Shown one piece after another: positions 24,266 through 32,590 of a stretch of 64,000 nt of DNA. Both the position numbers and the translations under genes were made by a program. The stretch comes from Galbitalea sp036499165. Its GTDB lineage: Bacteria > Actinomycetota > Actinomycetes > Actinomycetales > Microbacteriaceae. The notes beneath the pieces were generated by a model, which had not been told where the DNA came from, made no database searches, and saw nothing but the letters and a program-made list of their open reading frames with translations. The stretch spans positions 1-64,000 of the forward strand of contig DASYEE010000041.1 of the NCBI GenBank assembly GCA_036499165.1, read 5' to 3'. Each line of letters starts with the position of its first letter. Within the stretch, counting starts at the first letter, position 1.

Positions 24266-24799
24266 ATGAGCGACGAGCGGCCTCGCCCCGAATACGGCGA
24301 ATACGCCACACCCGAGGAACAGGCGCGTGCTGCCGGCCAGACCTACGTCCCGCCGCCCCCATTCGCACCGCCGCAAGCCTGGCGGTCGGATGCCGACGAA
24401 GAGAGCACCCAGCCGGATGTCCCGATCTTCAACCGGGGCAGGTTCATCGACCGCGTCGTGACCAACGGCCTGCTGCTCATCGGAGTTTTTTCGTTCATCC
24501 AGTCGTTCGAGGGCGACCTGTCGTTCGGTTCACTGCTGAAGGCAACGGCTACCTCCTTTGGCGTGACTGACTACGAGCCTTCTGCAGGCATCGACGTGGT
24601 CGGGCGCTGGATCCTCGTGATCAATGTCGTGTTGCTGGTCGCATCCATCGCCGTCTCGGTCGTTATCGCCCGGCGCGGGCATCTCACTTTCTATATCCCG
24701 CTTGTCGGGTTCTTCCTGTTCTCGACGGCGCAGGCGATCCTCTTGTATACGAGTGCTCCCGCCCTGGTCGAGCAACTCGGACGCCACTTCCTGGGCTAA
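24266..24799 (+). CDS. DUF6264-like membrane protein
   Basis: This 177-residue protein has a proline-rich, acidic N-terminal cytoplasmic region of about 65 residues (with the tract YVPPPPFAPPQAW) followed by three membrane segments. The layout and tracts such as DRVVTNGLLLIGVFSF and FYIPLVGF fit the DUF6264 family found in Micrococcales. The function is unknown. It starts 3 bases after the ispH stop and is probably in the same transcript. Confidence 0.68.
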   Translation: MSDERPRPEYGEYATPEEQARAAGQTYVPPPPFAPPQAWRSDADEESTQPDVPIFNRGRFIDRVVTNGLLLIGVFSFIQSFEGDLSFGSLLKATATSFGVTDYEPSAGIDVVGRWILVINVVLLVASIAVSVVIARRGHLTFYIPLVGFFLFSTAQAILLYTSAPALVEQLGRHFLG

Positions 24800-24874
24800 C
24801 CGCGGCCCGGCAGCGGGCAGAGAGCTCTCGCGTCGATCCGGCCGCGTTCGCCGGTCGTGTGCGACGCTGTTCTC

Positions 24875-26110
24875 GTGAGTCCCGGCGTAGCGCGAATCCC
24901 CATCCTGCCGCGCAAGGTCGCGGCCGGGGTGACCGTGTCGGCGGTGGCTCGCGGGGGATGGGCGATCGCTGCGGTCACGCTCATCGTCTCGACCGTCGGA
25001 ATCTCCGACCAGTTCTTGCGCCTCGGTTACGGCGGAGACCTGGCAGCGCCCCTCGGCGCGATCGTCTGCATGCTCGCCGCCATCCTCGTGCTCGCCTCGT
25101 TCCCGTCGTGGTGGACGGTCTGCGCGTTCGTCGTCATCGGCGGCATCAGCGAGTACGTCTTTCTGCACGGGGTCCTCGATCACCACGCGTCACTGCTTCC
25201 CGCTGCCCTCATTCTGGTGAATCGCCCGGCCGCCGCCCTGGTCCTCGTTGGCACGGTCGGGACCCGCCCACTCCCGGCGATTGCATGGGGCATTGGTGGG
25301 TTCATCGTCGGCGAGGGGGTAACTCTTCTCGTCTGCCTCCAGGTCGGCACACCGCTGTACTTCGGCAATGGACCCCTCATCACCCTGGCCAACTACTGTG
25401 CCGCCTATGTCGGTCTTGCTCTGATCCAGCGTGCCCAGCGCCGTCGCGTGCCCGACTTTCTCCGGCTCAGGCAGGAGTCGCGCAGAATCGACCACGCTCT
25501 CACGCGCGAGCAGCGAGAGGTCGCAGTGCTTCACGACACTGTTCTCAACGACCTCGCGCTCGTCGTCAACGGGCCGGATCAGCTCGACGATCGCATGCGC
25601 GAGCGGATGCATCAGGATGTCGCGACCCTCTCCCGCCACGCGAGTCTTGCCGGCATCGAACAGACGGAATTCGTAGACGCCAACGACGCGTCACTGCGCA
25701 ACCAGATGATGCTTCTCGTCAGCGATTTCCAGTGGCGCGGCTTAGGCGTCGAGGTCACGGGAGACACGGGTCGGGTTGCGCGCATGACGCCAGAAGCCGT
25801 GGATGCAGCGGTCGGCGCTCTCCGCGCCTGTCTCGAGAACGTGCTGCGGCACTCCGGCGTGCTCTCGGCTGAGATCGCGATCAGCACATCCGATGAGCTG
25901 ATTACCTGGACGGTGAGCGACGCAGGCCATGGGTTCGACCTGGCAGCGGTCGAGCTTGACCGGCTGGGTCTGCGCACATCCGTAATCCGTCGCGTCGAAA
26001 GCGCCGGTGGCAGTGCCAAGGTCTACTCGACCCCCGGGAACGGCACCTCGGTTCTGCTCACCTTGCCGCAGCTGCCGCCGCCGGAGTCGACGCCCGGGAG
26101 TCAGGAATGA
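24875..26110 (+). CDS. histidine-kinase-like membrane sensor (HisKA_3-type)
   Basis: This protein of about 411 residues has roughly six hydrophobic segments in residues 25-185, then a cytoplasmic kinase-like part. The dimerisation segment TREQREVAVLHDTVLNDL has His220 followed by Asp, as in LiaS/DesK-type (HisKA_3) kinases. The C-terminal HATPase shows an N-box (LRACLENVLRHSG) and a G-box (SDAGHGFD) and ends in NGTSVLLTLP. It should be an active sensor kinase, but no response regulator is adjacent. GTG at 24875 sits 6 bases after GACGCT; GTG at 24857 is an alternative. The stop overlaps the next gene (ATGA), whose C-terminus looks like a degenerate copy of this ATPase domain. Confidence 0.72.
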   Translation: MSPGVARIPILPRKVAAGVTVSAVARGGWAIAAVTLIVSTVGISDQFLRLGYGGDLAAPLGAIVCMLAAILVLASFPSWWTVCAFVVIGGISEYVFLHGVLDHHASLLPAALILVNRPAAALVLVGTVGTRPLPAIAWGIGGFIVGEGVTLLVCLQVGTPLYFGNGPLITLANYCAAYVGLALIQRAQRRRVPDFLRLRQESRRIDHALTREQREVAVLHDTVLNDLALVVNGPDQLDDRMRERMHQDVATLSRHASLAGIEQTEFVDANDASLRNQMMLLVSDFQWRGLGVEVTGDTGRVARMTPEAVDAAVGALRACLENVLRHSGVLSAEIAISTSDELITWTVSDAGHGFDLAAVELDRLGLRTSVIRRVESAGGSAKVYSTPGNGTSVLLTLPQLPPPESTPGSQE

Positions 26111-27234
26111 CCAGTTCGTGGCGACGCTCGCCGCAAGAGGTCGACCCACTCAGCTGGTTCGCGGGGCCGGGCTTGCCCGTCGTGCTCTCGATCGCCGCAG
26201 TCCTCCAGGGAGCGGTCATCGCCATCCTGTACTGGGGCCTGTGGTCGAATGTCGCCCTGCAGTTCGCCGCGATGCCATTTTTTCTCTTTGCCGGCTGGCT
26301 GACGGCGACGTGGGTGCAGCCACATCGGCCGCAGTTCGACTGGCGAAAGGCCATCGTCGTGCTCATGATCTCGACCCTCGGCGTCGTCGTGTCCGCGGTC
26401 GGAACCGTCGGCGGCCACATGGCCGTTCAGCAGTGGTGGCCAGGAATCGCGCTCGGCGCGACTCTCGCGAGCCTCGCGCCCTATTCCTCGGCGCGCCAGC
26501 TGGTCGGCTATGGGATCCTCGCGGCGGTTCCCCTCGCCTTTATCGGATGGGCCGTGTTCTCGCCGATCACCCACATCTGGACTCCGGCTGGGGTCATCGC
26601 AATCTCCTCTGGGCCGGTCGTGGTGGCCGGGGTCGCTTCCATCGTCTTCTCGTACACGATCGTGTCCCGGACGACCGCTTTTCTCGACACGTCCGCTGCC
26701 GACGAAGAGGTGTATTCGGCGCTTGAGCCGCGGAGCGAAGCCGAAGAGATGGGCGGCACCGCGCGGGTCAGTGCGCGCGTCGCGCCGTTCATCGAGAGTG
26801 TCGCGGCGGCCGGCGTCATCACGCCGACCGACAGGGCGCTCGCGGCGCAGATCGCTCGCTCGCTCCGAGCAGAGCTGGTGACAGCGAGCAACCGGAGCTG
26901 GCTGGATGTCGTGGCAGCCGAAACCGGAATGGTCGTCAGCGACCCGGGTCGGCTCGCAGATCGGATGAACGAATCGCAGCGGGCAGCACTTCGAGGTCTC
27001 CTCGTCGCGGCGATCGAGAATTCGGTCGTCGACAGGTACACGCTGCTCATCGAGCTTCGTGCCCAGCCCGATGGTTCGACGGCGGTCGCGCTCAGCATCG
27101 ACCTCGACCTGCCGGAGGGCAGGCGATTCGTCCTGATCGCGCCGTACTACCTGACGCTGAAGACGACGGTCGACGACCTCTCCTGGGACGACGGCCGGAG
27201 CCTCATGCTGAAGTTCCGCATCCCGCCAAGCTGA
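26107..27234 (+). CDS. membrane protein with degenerate kinase-like C-terminus, partner of the sensor
   Basis: This 375-residue protein has about six hydrophobic segments in residues 20-200 and a cytoplasmic C-terminal part of about 170 residues. The tract AALRGLLVAAIENSVVDRY resembles the N-box helix of HATPase domains, but no G-box, H-box or ATP-lid glycine motif follows. It may therefore be a pseudo-kinase paralogue of the protein encoded just upstream, with which it shares an ATGA overlap. I do not recognise a named family. A heteromeric sensor is one possibility, but this is inference. Confidence 0.6.
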   Translation: MTSSWRRSPQEVDPLSWFAGPGLPVVLSIAAVLQGAVIAILYWGLWSNVALQFAAMPFFLFAGWLTATWVQPHRPQFDWRKAIVVLMISTLGVVVSAVGTVGGHMAVQQWWPGIALGATLASLAPYSSARQLVGYGILAAVPLAFIGWAVFSPITHIWTPAGVIAISSGPVVVAGVASIVFSYTIVSRTTAFLDTSAADEEVYSALEPRSEAEEMGGTARVSARVAPFIESVAAAGVITPTDRALAAQIARSLRAELVTASNRSWLDVVAAETGMVVSDPGRLADRMNESQRAALRGLLVAAIENSVVDRYTLLIELRAQPDGSTAVALSIDLDLPEGRRFVLIAPYYLTLKTTVDDLSWDDGRSLMLKFRIPPS

Positions 27235-27270
27235 ACCGTTCCTGTAGCAGGGCCGGGAGCGGCGCCTGCC

Positions 27271-28299
27271 CTACTTGCCGGAGTGACCAGCGGACCCGAG
27301 CTGCTTCGTCGCCTCGACCACGCGGGCCGCCATCGCGGTCTCGGCGATCTTGCCCCATGCGCGCGGGTCATAGATCTTCTTGTTCCCGACCTCGCCGTCG
27401 ACCTTCAGGAAGCCGTCGTAGTTCTTCAACACGGTGTCGGCGATCGAGCGACTGTATGCGTACTGCGTGTCGGTGTCGACGTTCATCTTCACGACGCCGT
27501 TCGCGACCGCCTCGGCGATCTCCGCGTCCGTCGAACCCGATCCACCGTGGAAGACGAGGTCGAGTGGCTTCGGACCGGTGCCGTACTTCGCCTGGAGCCC
27601 AGCCTGGATGTCCCCGAGGAGTTCGGGCCGCAACTTTACGTTGCCCGGCTTGTAAACACCGTGCACGTTGCCGAAAGTCAGGGCGGCGATGTATCGGCCC
27701 TGGTCGCCGAGACCAAGCGCGTCGACGACCTTCTCGACGTCCGCGAGAGTCGTGTAGAGAGCGTCGTTCGTGCCCTCGTGCTGCACGCCGTCCTCCTCGC
27801 CGCCCACGACGCCGATCTCAACCTCGAGGATCGCGTGAATCGCTTTGAGGCGGGGGAGGAGGTCCTTCGCGATGCGGATGTTCTCGTCGAGCGGCACGGC
27901 AGAGCCATCCCACATGTGCGACTGGAAGATCGGGTTGCGCCCGGCCTTCACCTCGGCCTCGGACGCGGCAAGCAGCGGCAGCACGAAGCCCGCGAGCGCC
28001 GGCTCGGGGCAGTGGTCGGTGTGGAGCGCGACGGTGACCGGGTAGTTCTTCGCGACCTCGGTCACGAATGCCGCAAACGCGAGAGCCCCCGACGCGCGGT
28101 TCTTGACGGTGTGCCCCGCAAAGTAGTCTGCGCCGCCCGTCGTGACCTGGATGATGCCATCGGACTGCGCCTCGCTGAGGCCCTGCAGCACGGAGTTGAT
28201 CGTCGAGGAGGACGACACGTTGATCGCCGGGTACGCGAACCCGTTGGTCTTGGCCTTGTCGAGCATCTCTGCGTACTGCTCGGGGGTTGCGACGGGCAT
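27271..28299 (-). CDS. fbaA: class II fructose-bisphosphate aldolase
   Basis: This 342-residue zinc aldolase splits fructose 1,6-bisphosphate in glycolysis and makes it in gluconeogenesis. Metal ligands and active-site tracts are visible: ALHTDHCPEP, EVEIGVVGGEEDGV, AALTFGNVHGVY and VFHGGSGSTDAEI followed by KMNVDTDTQYA. Length is standard for the type IIA group. ATG at 28299 has AAGGAG 6 bases upstream. It is divergent from glpX, so the two gluconeogenic enzymes share a promoter region. Confidence 0.95.
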   Translation of the reverse strand: MPVATPEQYAEMLDKAKTNGFAYPAINVSSSSTINSVLQGLSEAQSDGIIQVTTGGADYFAGHTVKNRASGALAFAAFVTEVAKNYPVTVALHTDHCPEPALAGFVLPLLAASEAEVKAGRNPIFQSHMWDGSAVPLDENIRIAKDLLPRLKAIHAILEVEIGVVGGEEDGVQHEGTNDALYTTLADVEKVVDALGLGDQGRYIAALTFGNVHGVYKPGNVKLRPELLGDIQAGLQAKYGTGPKPLDLVFHGGSGSTDAEIAEAVANGVVKMNVDTDTQYAYSRSIADTVLKNYDGFLKVDGEVGNKKIYDPRAWGKIAETAMAARVVEATKQLGSAGHSGK

Positions 28300-28437
28300 G
28301 ACGACTCCTTGTGGTGGTGGTGGCTCGGCAGCGACAGCGACTGCGGGGGAACCCTCGAAGTCTACTAATGTTGGCTTTAGCGTTGATTCCGCAGTGGAGT
28401 CACACCACCATCGCTGAACCCGTCAGGGGATCCTTTG

Positions 28438-29457
28438 GTGAACACTCCAACCGTCGACAACGAGCACGCCGCACTCTCAAAAAGCGCCGCGCTGTTCAAC
28501 CAGCCGGATCGCAACCTCGGCATGGAGCTCGTGCGAGCGACAGAGGCGGCAGCCATTCGGGCCGTCCCCTTCATCGGACGCGGCGACAAACTGGCGGCCG
28601 ACGGGGCCGCGGTGGACGCGATGCGGAAGTTCCTCGGCACGGTCAACTTCGATGGCGTCGTCGTCATCGGCGAGGGCGAGAAAGACCACGCGCCCATGCT
28701 CTTCAACGGCGAGCACGTCGGCAACGGCAACGGTCCGGCTGCCGATATCGCGGTCGACCCGATCGATGGAACCTCTCTCACGGCCGCCGGCCGCCAGAAT
28801 GCGCTCTCGATGATCGCCGTCGCCGACCGCGGGAGCATGCTCGACGCATCCACCGTCTACTACATGAAGAAGATCGCAACCGGTGCAGAGGGCATCGGTG
28901 TCGTCGATATCCGCAAGCCGATCGGCGAGAACATCCGGGCACTCGCCAAGGCGAAGGGCAAGGATGTCTCAGACATCACGGTCGCGGTGCTCGACCGCCC
29001 GAGGCACGTCGAATTGATCGAGGAGATTCGCGCCGCGGGGGCTGGCACGCGAATGCTGCTGGACGGGGATGTCGCGGGCAGCATCAATGCGGCAATGTAC
29101 GGAACCCGAATCGACATGTGCGCGGGAATCGGCGGCAGCCCTGAGGGCGTCGTCACCGCGTGTGCGATGAAGGCCCTCGGCGGGATGATCCAGACGATCC
29201 TTCACCCGCAGGACGACGAGCAGCGGCAGCGCGGCCTCGACGCTGGGCTCAAGTTCGACCATGTTTACGACGCCGATGAGCTGGTCACGAGCGAGAACAC
29301 GTACTTCGTCGCGACAGGTGTGACGGATGGCGGACTGGTCGCCGGCGTGCGTCGGCTTGGGCCCATCATCCGCACGGAGTCGATCGTGCTTCGCTCCCGC
29401 TCCGGCACGATTCGTCGTGTCGTCGCCGATCACCTCGCGGAGAAGTGGCTGGACTAG
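28438..29457 (+). CDS. glpX: class II fructose-1,6-bisphosphatase
   Basis: This 339-residue GlpX hydrolyses fructose 1,6-bisphosphate in gluconeogenesis. Lithium-sensitive phosphatase motifs are present: GEGEKDHAPMLF and DIAVDPIDGTSLTAAG (metal site), with GGSPEGVVTACAMKALGG later. GTG at 28438 follows AGGGGA by 7 bases; the adjacent TTG at 28435 is also in frame. It is the only FBPase visible and faces away from fbaA. Confidence 0.95.
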   Translation: MNTPTVDNEHAALSKSAALFNQPDRNLGMELVRATEAAAIRAVPFIGRGDKLAADGAAVDAMRKFLGTVNFDGVVVIGEGEKDHAPMLFNGEHVGNGNGPAADIAVDPIDGTSLTAAGRQNALSMIAVADRGSMLDASTVYYMKKIATGAEGIGVVDIRKPIGENIRALAKAKGKDVSDITVAVLDRPRHVELIEEIRAAGAGTRMLLDGDVAGSINAAMYGTRIDMCAGIGGSPEGVVTACAMKALGGMIQTILHPQDDEQRQRGLDAGLKFDHVYDADELVTSENTYFVATGVTDGGLVAGVRRLGPIIRTESIVLRSRSGTIRRVVADHLAEKWLD

Positions 29458-29574
29458 CCGGTCGAGGTGTCGCGCTCGTCGAACCGTCCCGCGCGTTCGT
29501 CGCCGAGTGCTGGCGAGCCCGAGTAAACACGCGTACTGCCGGACCCACATGAGCGCGGGGTCAGAGGGGCCAGG

Positions 29575-30618
29575 ATGACTGAGGCAACCGGCACGAGTAC
29601 GACCCCCTCAGACGGTGGGCCTCACGTCATTCATCGGATCCCGCTGAACACGCTGGCGATCGCATTTGGCATCGCCGGCCTCGCGACCATCTGGACGACG
29701 GCAGGACGCCTCCTCGGCGTAAGCGCGGTCGTCGGGCAGGTGCTGTGGATCGGTGTCGTCATCGCGTGGGTGTGGCTCATCCAGGCGCACGTGACCCGCG
29801 GCAGGCACAGCGCCGAGACCCTGGCGGCGCAGCTGCGGCACCCCGCACAGGGGCCGATCGCCGCCATCGTACCCATCGTGGGAATGATGATCGGAGCGGA
29901 ACTCTATCGGTTCGCGGCTCTGGCAGGCGAAATTCTCGTCGTGCTCTCGATTATTGCCGCAGCAGCATTCGCCGCCTGGATTCTTGCGTTCTGGCACACC
30001 GGCAATCTCACTCCGGAGGCGTTCCACGGAGGCTATCTGCTGCCGACCGTCGCCGCGGGCCTCATCGGGGCCACGACCTCATTCCGAGTGGGGTTGCCTT
30101 TCCTGGCAATGGGATGTTTTGCGGTCGGTCTCTTCTTCTGGGTTGTAGTTTCAACGGTGCTGCTTGCGCGCTTGGCGTTCTTCCCGCCGTTGCCCGATGC
30201 CCTGACCCCAACCTGCGCGATACTTCTTGCGCCGCCCGCGGTGGCCGGCACCGCGTGGTTCACCATCAACGGAGAACACGTCGACCTCGTCGCCACTGCG
30301 CTCGCCGGACTGCTCGTGCTCATGGCGCTCCAGCAGGTGGCTCTGCTCCGGCGCTACCGCGGGCTGGCGTTCTCGCTCGGTTTTTGGTCGTTCACGTTCC
30401 CCGTCGCCGCCGCCGGAGGTTACGCAGTGGAGTGGATTTCCCTCTCAGGTTTCGCGGGCTGGCAGGTCGTCGGATGGATCGTCGTCGGCCTTGTCACTGC
30501 GCTAATCGCGGCGATCGGCATCCGATCCCTGGTCCTGGTCGCGAGTGTCCGTCGCGGCGCGGAACGAGCGGAGAATGCGCTCCGTCACGCGGACGACGCC
30601 GTGGCTCGGCATCAGTGA
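29575..30618 (+). CDS. TehA/SLAC1-type (TDT family) transporter
   Basis: This 347-residue protein has about ten membrane helices in five helix-hairpin pairs, the layout of the tellurite-resistance/dicarboxylate transporter family. Typical tracts are IPLNTLAIAFGIAGLATIW at the start, PEAFHGGYLLPTVA in the middle and GFWSFTFPVAAAGGYAVEW near the end. Members export tellurite, sulfite or C4-dicarboxylates, or conduct anions; the substrate cannot be told. GAGGGG lies 6 bases before the ATG. Confidence 0.82.
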   Translation: MTEATGTSTTPSDGGPHVIHRIPLNTLAIAFGIAGLATIWTTAGRLLGVSAVVGQVLWIGVVIAWVWLIQAHVTRGRHSAETLAAQLRHPAQGPIAAIVPIVGMMIGAELYRFAALAGEILVVLSIIAAAAFAAWILAFWHTGNLTPEAFHGGYLLPTVAAGLIGATTSFRVGLPFLAMGCFAVGLFFWVVVSTVLLARLAFFPPLPDALTPTCAILLAPPAVAGTAWFTINGEHVDLVATALAGLLVLMALQQVALLRRYRGLAFSLGFWSFTFPVAAAGGYAVEWISLSGFAGWQVVGWIVVGLVTALIAAIGIRSLVLVASVRRGAERAENALRHADDAVARHQ

Positions 30619-30678
30619 GCACGAGAAGCTCGCACCAACCCCGCCCCGAACGCCAAGGGGTATCCGATCGCCGAGTAC

Positions 30679-31062
30679 CTAATTCTCCAGCACTGAGATG
30701 ATGTTGCCGCTCGGGTCGGTGAACCAGGCGATGTCTGGCCCCCAGCCCTTGGCCTTGCCGCGCGCGATCTGGCGCTCATCCTGGTGTGGCATGCCGTACG
30801 CGATGAGTGTTATGCCCTGCGCTTCGAGCTCAGCGACGGCCGTATCGATGCTCGCGACCTCGAGGTTCAGGCAGGTGTAGGTGGCCGGCGTGTGGTCTTC
30901 CTTGGGATAGAGCAGGATGACTCCGCCCTGGGGCAGGCCGATGGTGGCGTTGCCCATGCCGCCGGAGCCGACGTCGAGCCCGAGCTTCGTGCCGTAGAAC
31001 TCTTTCGCTTCATCGATGTTTTTGACGGCGATTCCGCTCAGTAATCCTGTGATTGCAACCAT
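30679..31062 (-). CDS. VOC-family (glyoxalase-like) protein
   Basis: This 127-residue protein has two beta-alpha-beta-beta-beta modules of the vicinal-oxygen-chelate fold. The first is seen as GLLSGIAVKNIDEAKEFYG, the second as VASIDTAVAELEAQG, and it ends in WFTDPSGNIISVLEN, the usual tail with the metal-binding Glu. It could be a dioxygenase, glyoxalase or antibiotic-binding protein; no substrate is evident. It lies 130 bases downstream of rmuC on the same strand, with a 13-bp tandem repeat in between. Confidence 0.82.
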   Translation of the reverse strand: MVAITGLLSGIAVKNIDEAKEFYGTKLGLDVGSGGMGNATIGLPQGGVILLYPKEDHTPATYTCLNLEVASIDTAVAELEAQGITLIAYGMPHQDERQIARGKAKGWGPDIAWFTDPSGNIISVLEN

Positions 31063-31150
31063 GAACCCAAGCTTGGCACGCGGGTTCTGCGCGCAATAGG
31101 GGCCAATACGGTCAACCGTGCCGACCGCAAGGGCCCACCTTGTCCGCATT

Positions 31151-31189
31151 GGCCCAGATCGCTGGCCCAGATCGCTGGCCCAGATCGCT
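31151..31189. repeat. 13-bp unit repeated three times
   Basis: GGCCCAGATCGCT occurs as three perfect head-to-tail copies at 31151-31163, 31164-31176 and 31177-31189, ending 3 bases before the rmuC stop codon. The perfection suggests a recent or unstable expansion by slipped replication. Confidence 0.9.
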
Positions 31190-31192
31190 GGG

Positions 31193-32545
31193 TTACGCGG
31201 CTGGCGGGGTCTCGCCGTCCGGTTCCAACTCGACGAGGAGTTCTGGTGCGGTGAGTTCTCGGGGAGCTTCTTCGATGCCCTCGAGTGTGCCAAGCACCTT
31301 GGACTCGTCGAGCATGGTGAGTTTGCGCGCACTCGGCAGGACCTGGCGCTCAAGCGAGCCGACGAACGAGTTGTAGTCCTTGACGCTGCGTTCGATCGAG
31401 CGTCCGAGTTTCTCGACATGGGAGGCCATCGTCGATAGTCGACCATAGAGTTCTCGGCTGAGGTTGAAGAGCGTCTTCGCCTCTTGCGTCACCACATCCT
31501 GTTGCCAGCTGAACGCGACCGTCTTCAACACTGACCACAGGGTCACCGGCGACGCGAGAGCGACTCTCTTGCCGAACGCGAACTCCATGATCGACGGGTC
31601 TGCTTCAAGCGCAGAAGACACCAGCGACTCACTCGGAATGAACGCGATCACCATCTCAGGGCTCGCATCAAGCCCTTCCCAGTAGCTGCGGCTGCCAAGG
31701 GCTGTGATGTGATCCCGGACGGCCTTGACGTGCGCCTTCATCAGGAGGTCTTTTCGTGACAGCTCGGCGTCGGACGCAGTGGCTGGGATGGCCGCAGCAT
31801 CGATATAGGAGTTGAACGGAGCCTTAGCGTCGACCGCAATCGACTTTCCGCCAGGCAGATGCACGATCATGTCCGGCCTGCCGTGCCCGGCATCCGACGT
31901 GATGCTCGACTGGACGTCGAAGTCGACGCGGTTGATCAACCCCGCCGCTTCGACGACGCTGCGCAGCTGTGTCTCGCCCCAGACCCCGCGGGTGCTGTTG
32001 TTTCGAAGGGCGGACGAAAGTGCCTCCGCGGTGTTTCGTAGGCGTTCTTCCGACTCGGTGGCCGAACGGAGCTGTTGAGTGAGCTCGCCGTGCTGAAGAG
32101 TACGCTGCATCTCCAACTCGGTGACTTTGCGCTGCATGGATTCGAGCGAATCCTTTACGGGGGCGATCGCCTGGAGCACTTTGCTTTCGGCTTCCTCGCG
32201 CAGCGCGCGCTCGCGCGCCTCGGCACGCGTGTGCTCAGAGAGTTCGCGGAACTGCTCCTGGTTCGCGGAGATCTGCTCCCGCAGCCCGCTCGCAGTGGCC
32301 GTGACGGCCGCAAGCTGCGCAGACAACTCGGCACGCTGCGCCGCCTCGTCTGCTCGCACCTGCGCGAGAACAGTGTCGTGGCGCGCCTGGGCGATCTCCG
32401 GATTCTCTCCGGTCGCTTCGGCGGCTCGCCTTGAGCGGCCGATGAGCAGGCCAATGACCGCGCCGAGGACGACCCCGATGACGAGGCCAATGATGAGCGG
32501 AAGCAGGGAATCCATGCTGCCCAGTGTGTCATTCGCGTCAGACAT
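31193..32545 (-). CDS. rmuC: DNA recombination protein RmuC
   Basis: This 450-residue protein has one N-terminal membrane helix (about residues 14-36), a long coiled coil (about 50-190) and the RmuC nuclease-like domain, which starts near NNSTRGVWGETQLRSVVE and contains HGRPDMIVHLPGGK and IAVDAKAPFNSY. RmuC limits inversions at short inverted repeats. ATG at 32545 gives the full helix; ATG at 32515 is an alternative. It is divergent from mmsA. Confidence 0.93.
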   Translation of the reverse strand: MSDANDTLGSMDSLLPLIIGLVIGVVLGAVIGLLIGRSRRAAEATGENPEIAQARHDTVLAQVRADEAAQRAELSAQLAAVTATASGLREQISANQEQFRELSEHTRAEARERALREEAESKVLQAIAPVKDSLESMQRKVTELEMQRTLQHGELTQQLRSATESEERLRNTAEALSSALRNNSTRGVWGETQLRSVVEAAGLINRVDFDVQSSITSDAGHGRPDMIVHLPGGKSIAVDAKAPFNSYIDAAAIPATASDAELSRKDLLMKAHVKAVRDHITALGSRSYWEGLDASPEMVIAFIPSESLVSSALEADPSIMEFAFGKRVALASPVTLWSVLKTVAFSWQQDVVTQEAKTLFNLSRELYGRLSTMASHVEKLGRSIERSVKDYNSFVGSLERQVLPSARKLTMLDESKVLGTLEGIEEAPRELTAPELLVELEPDGETPPAA

Positions 32546-32590
32546 CGATGCGCTAAATGTTCAGCAAATGTCTCCGGTTAGAGTGACCGC

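Noticed and set aside
27235..27270. Possible terminator between the pseudo-kinase gene and fbaA
   Set aside because: The arms GTAG...CTAC match only over 4 bases with internal mismatches and there is no T-tract on either side.
30619..30678. Possible terminator between the TehA-like and VOC genes
   Set aside because: Only a 4-bp stem (CGAG/CTCG) without a T-tract.
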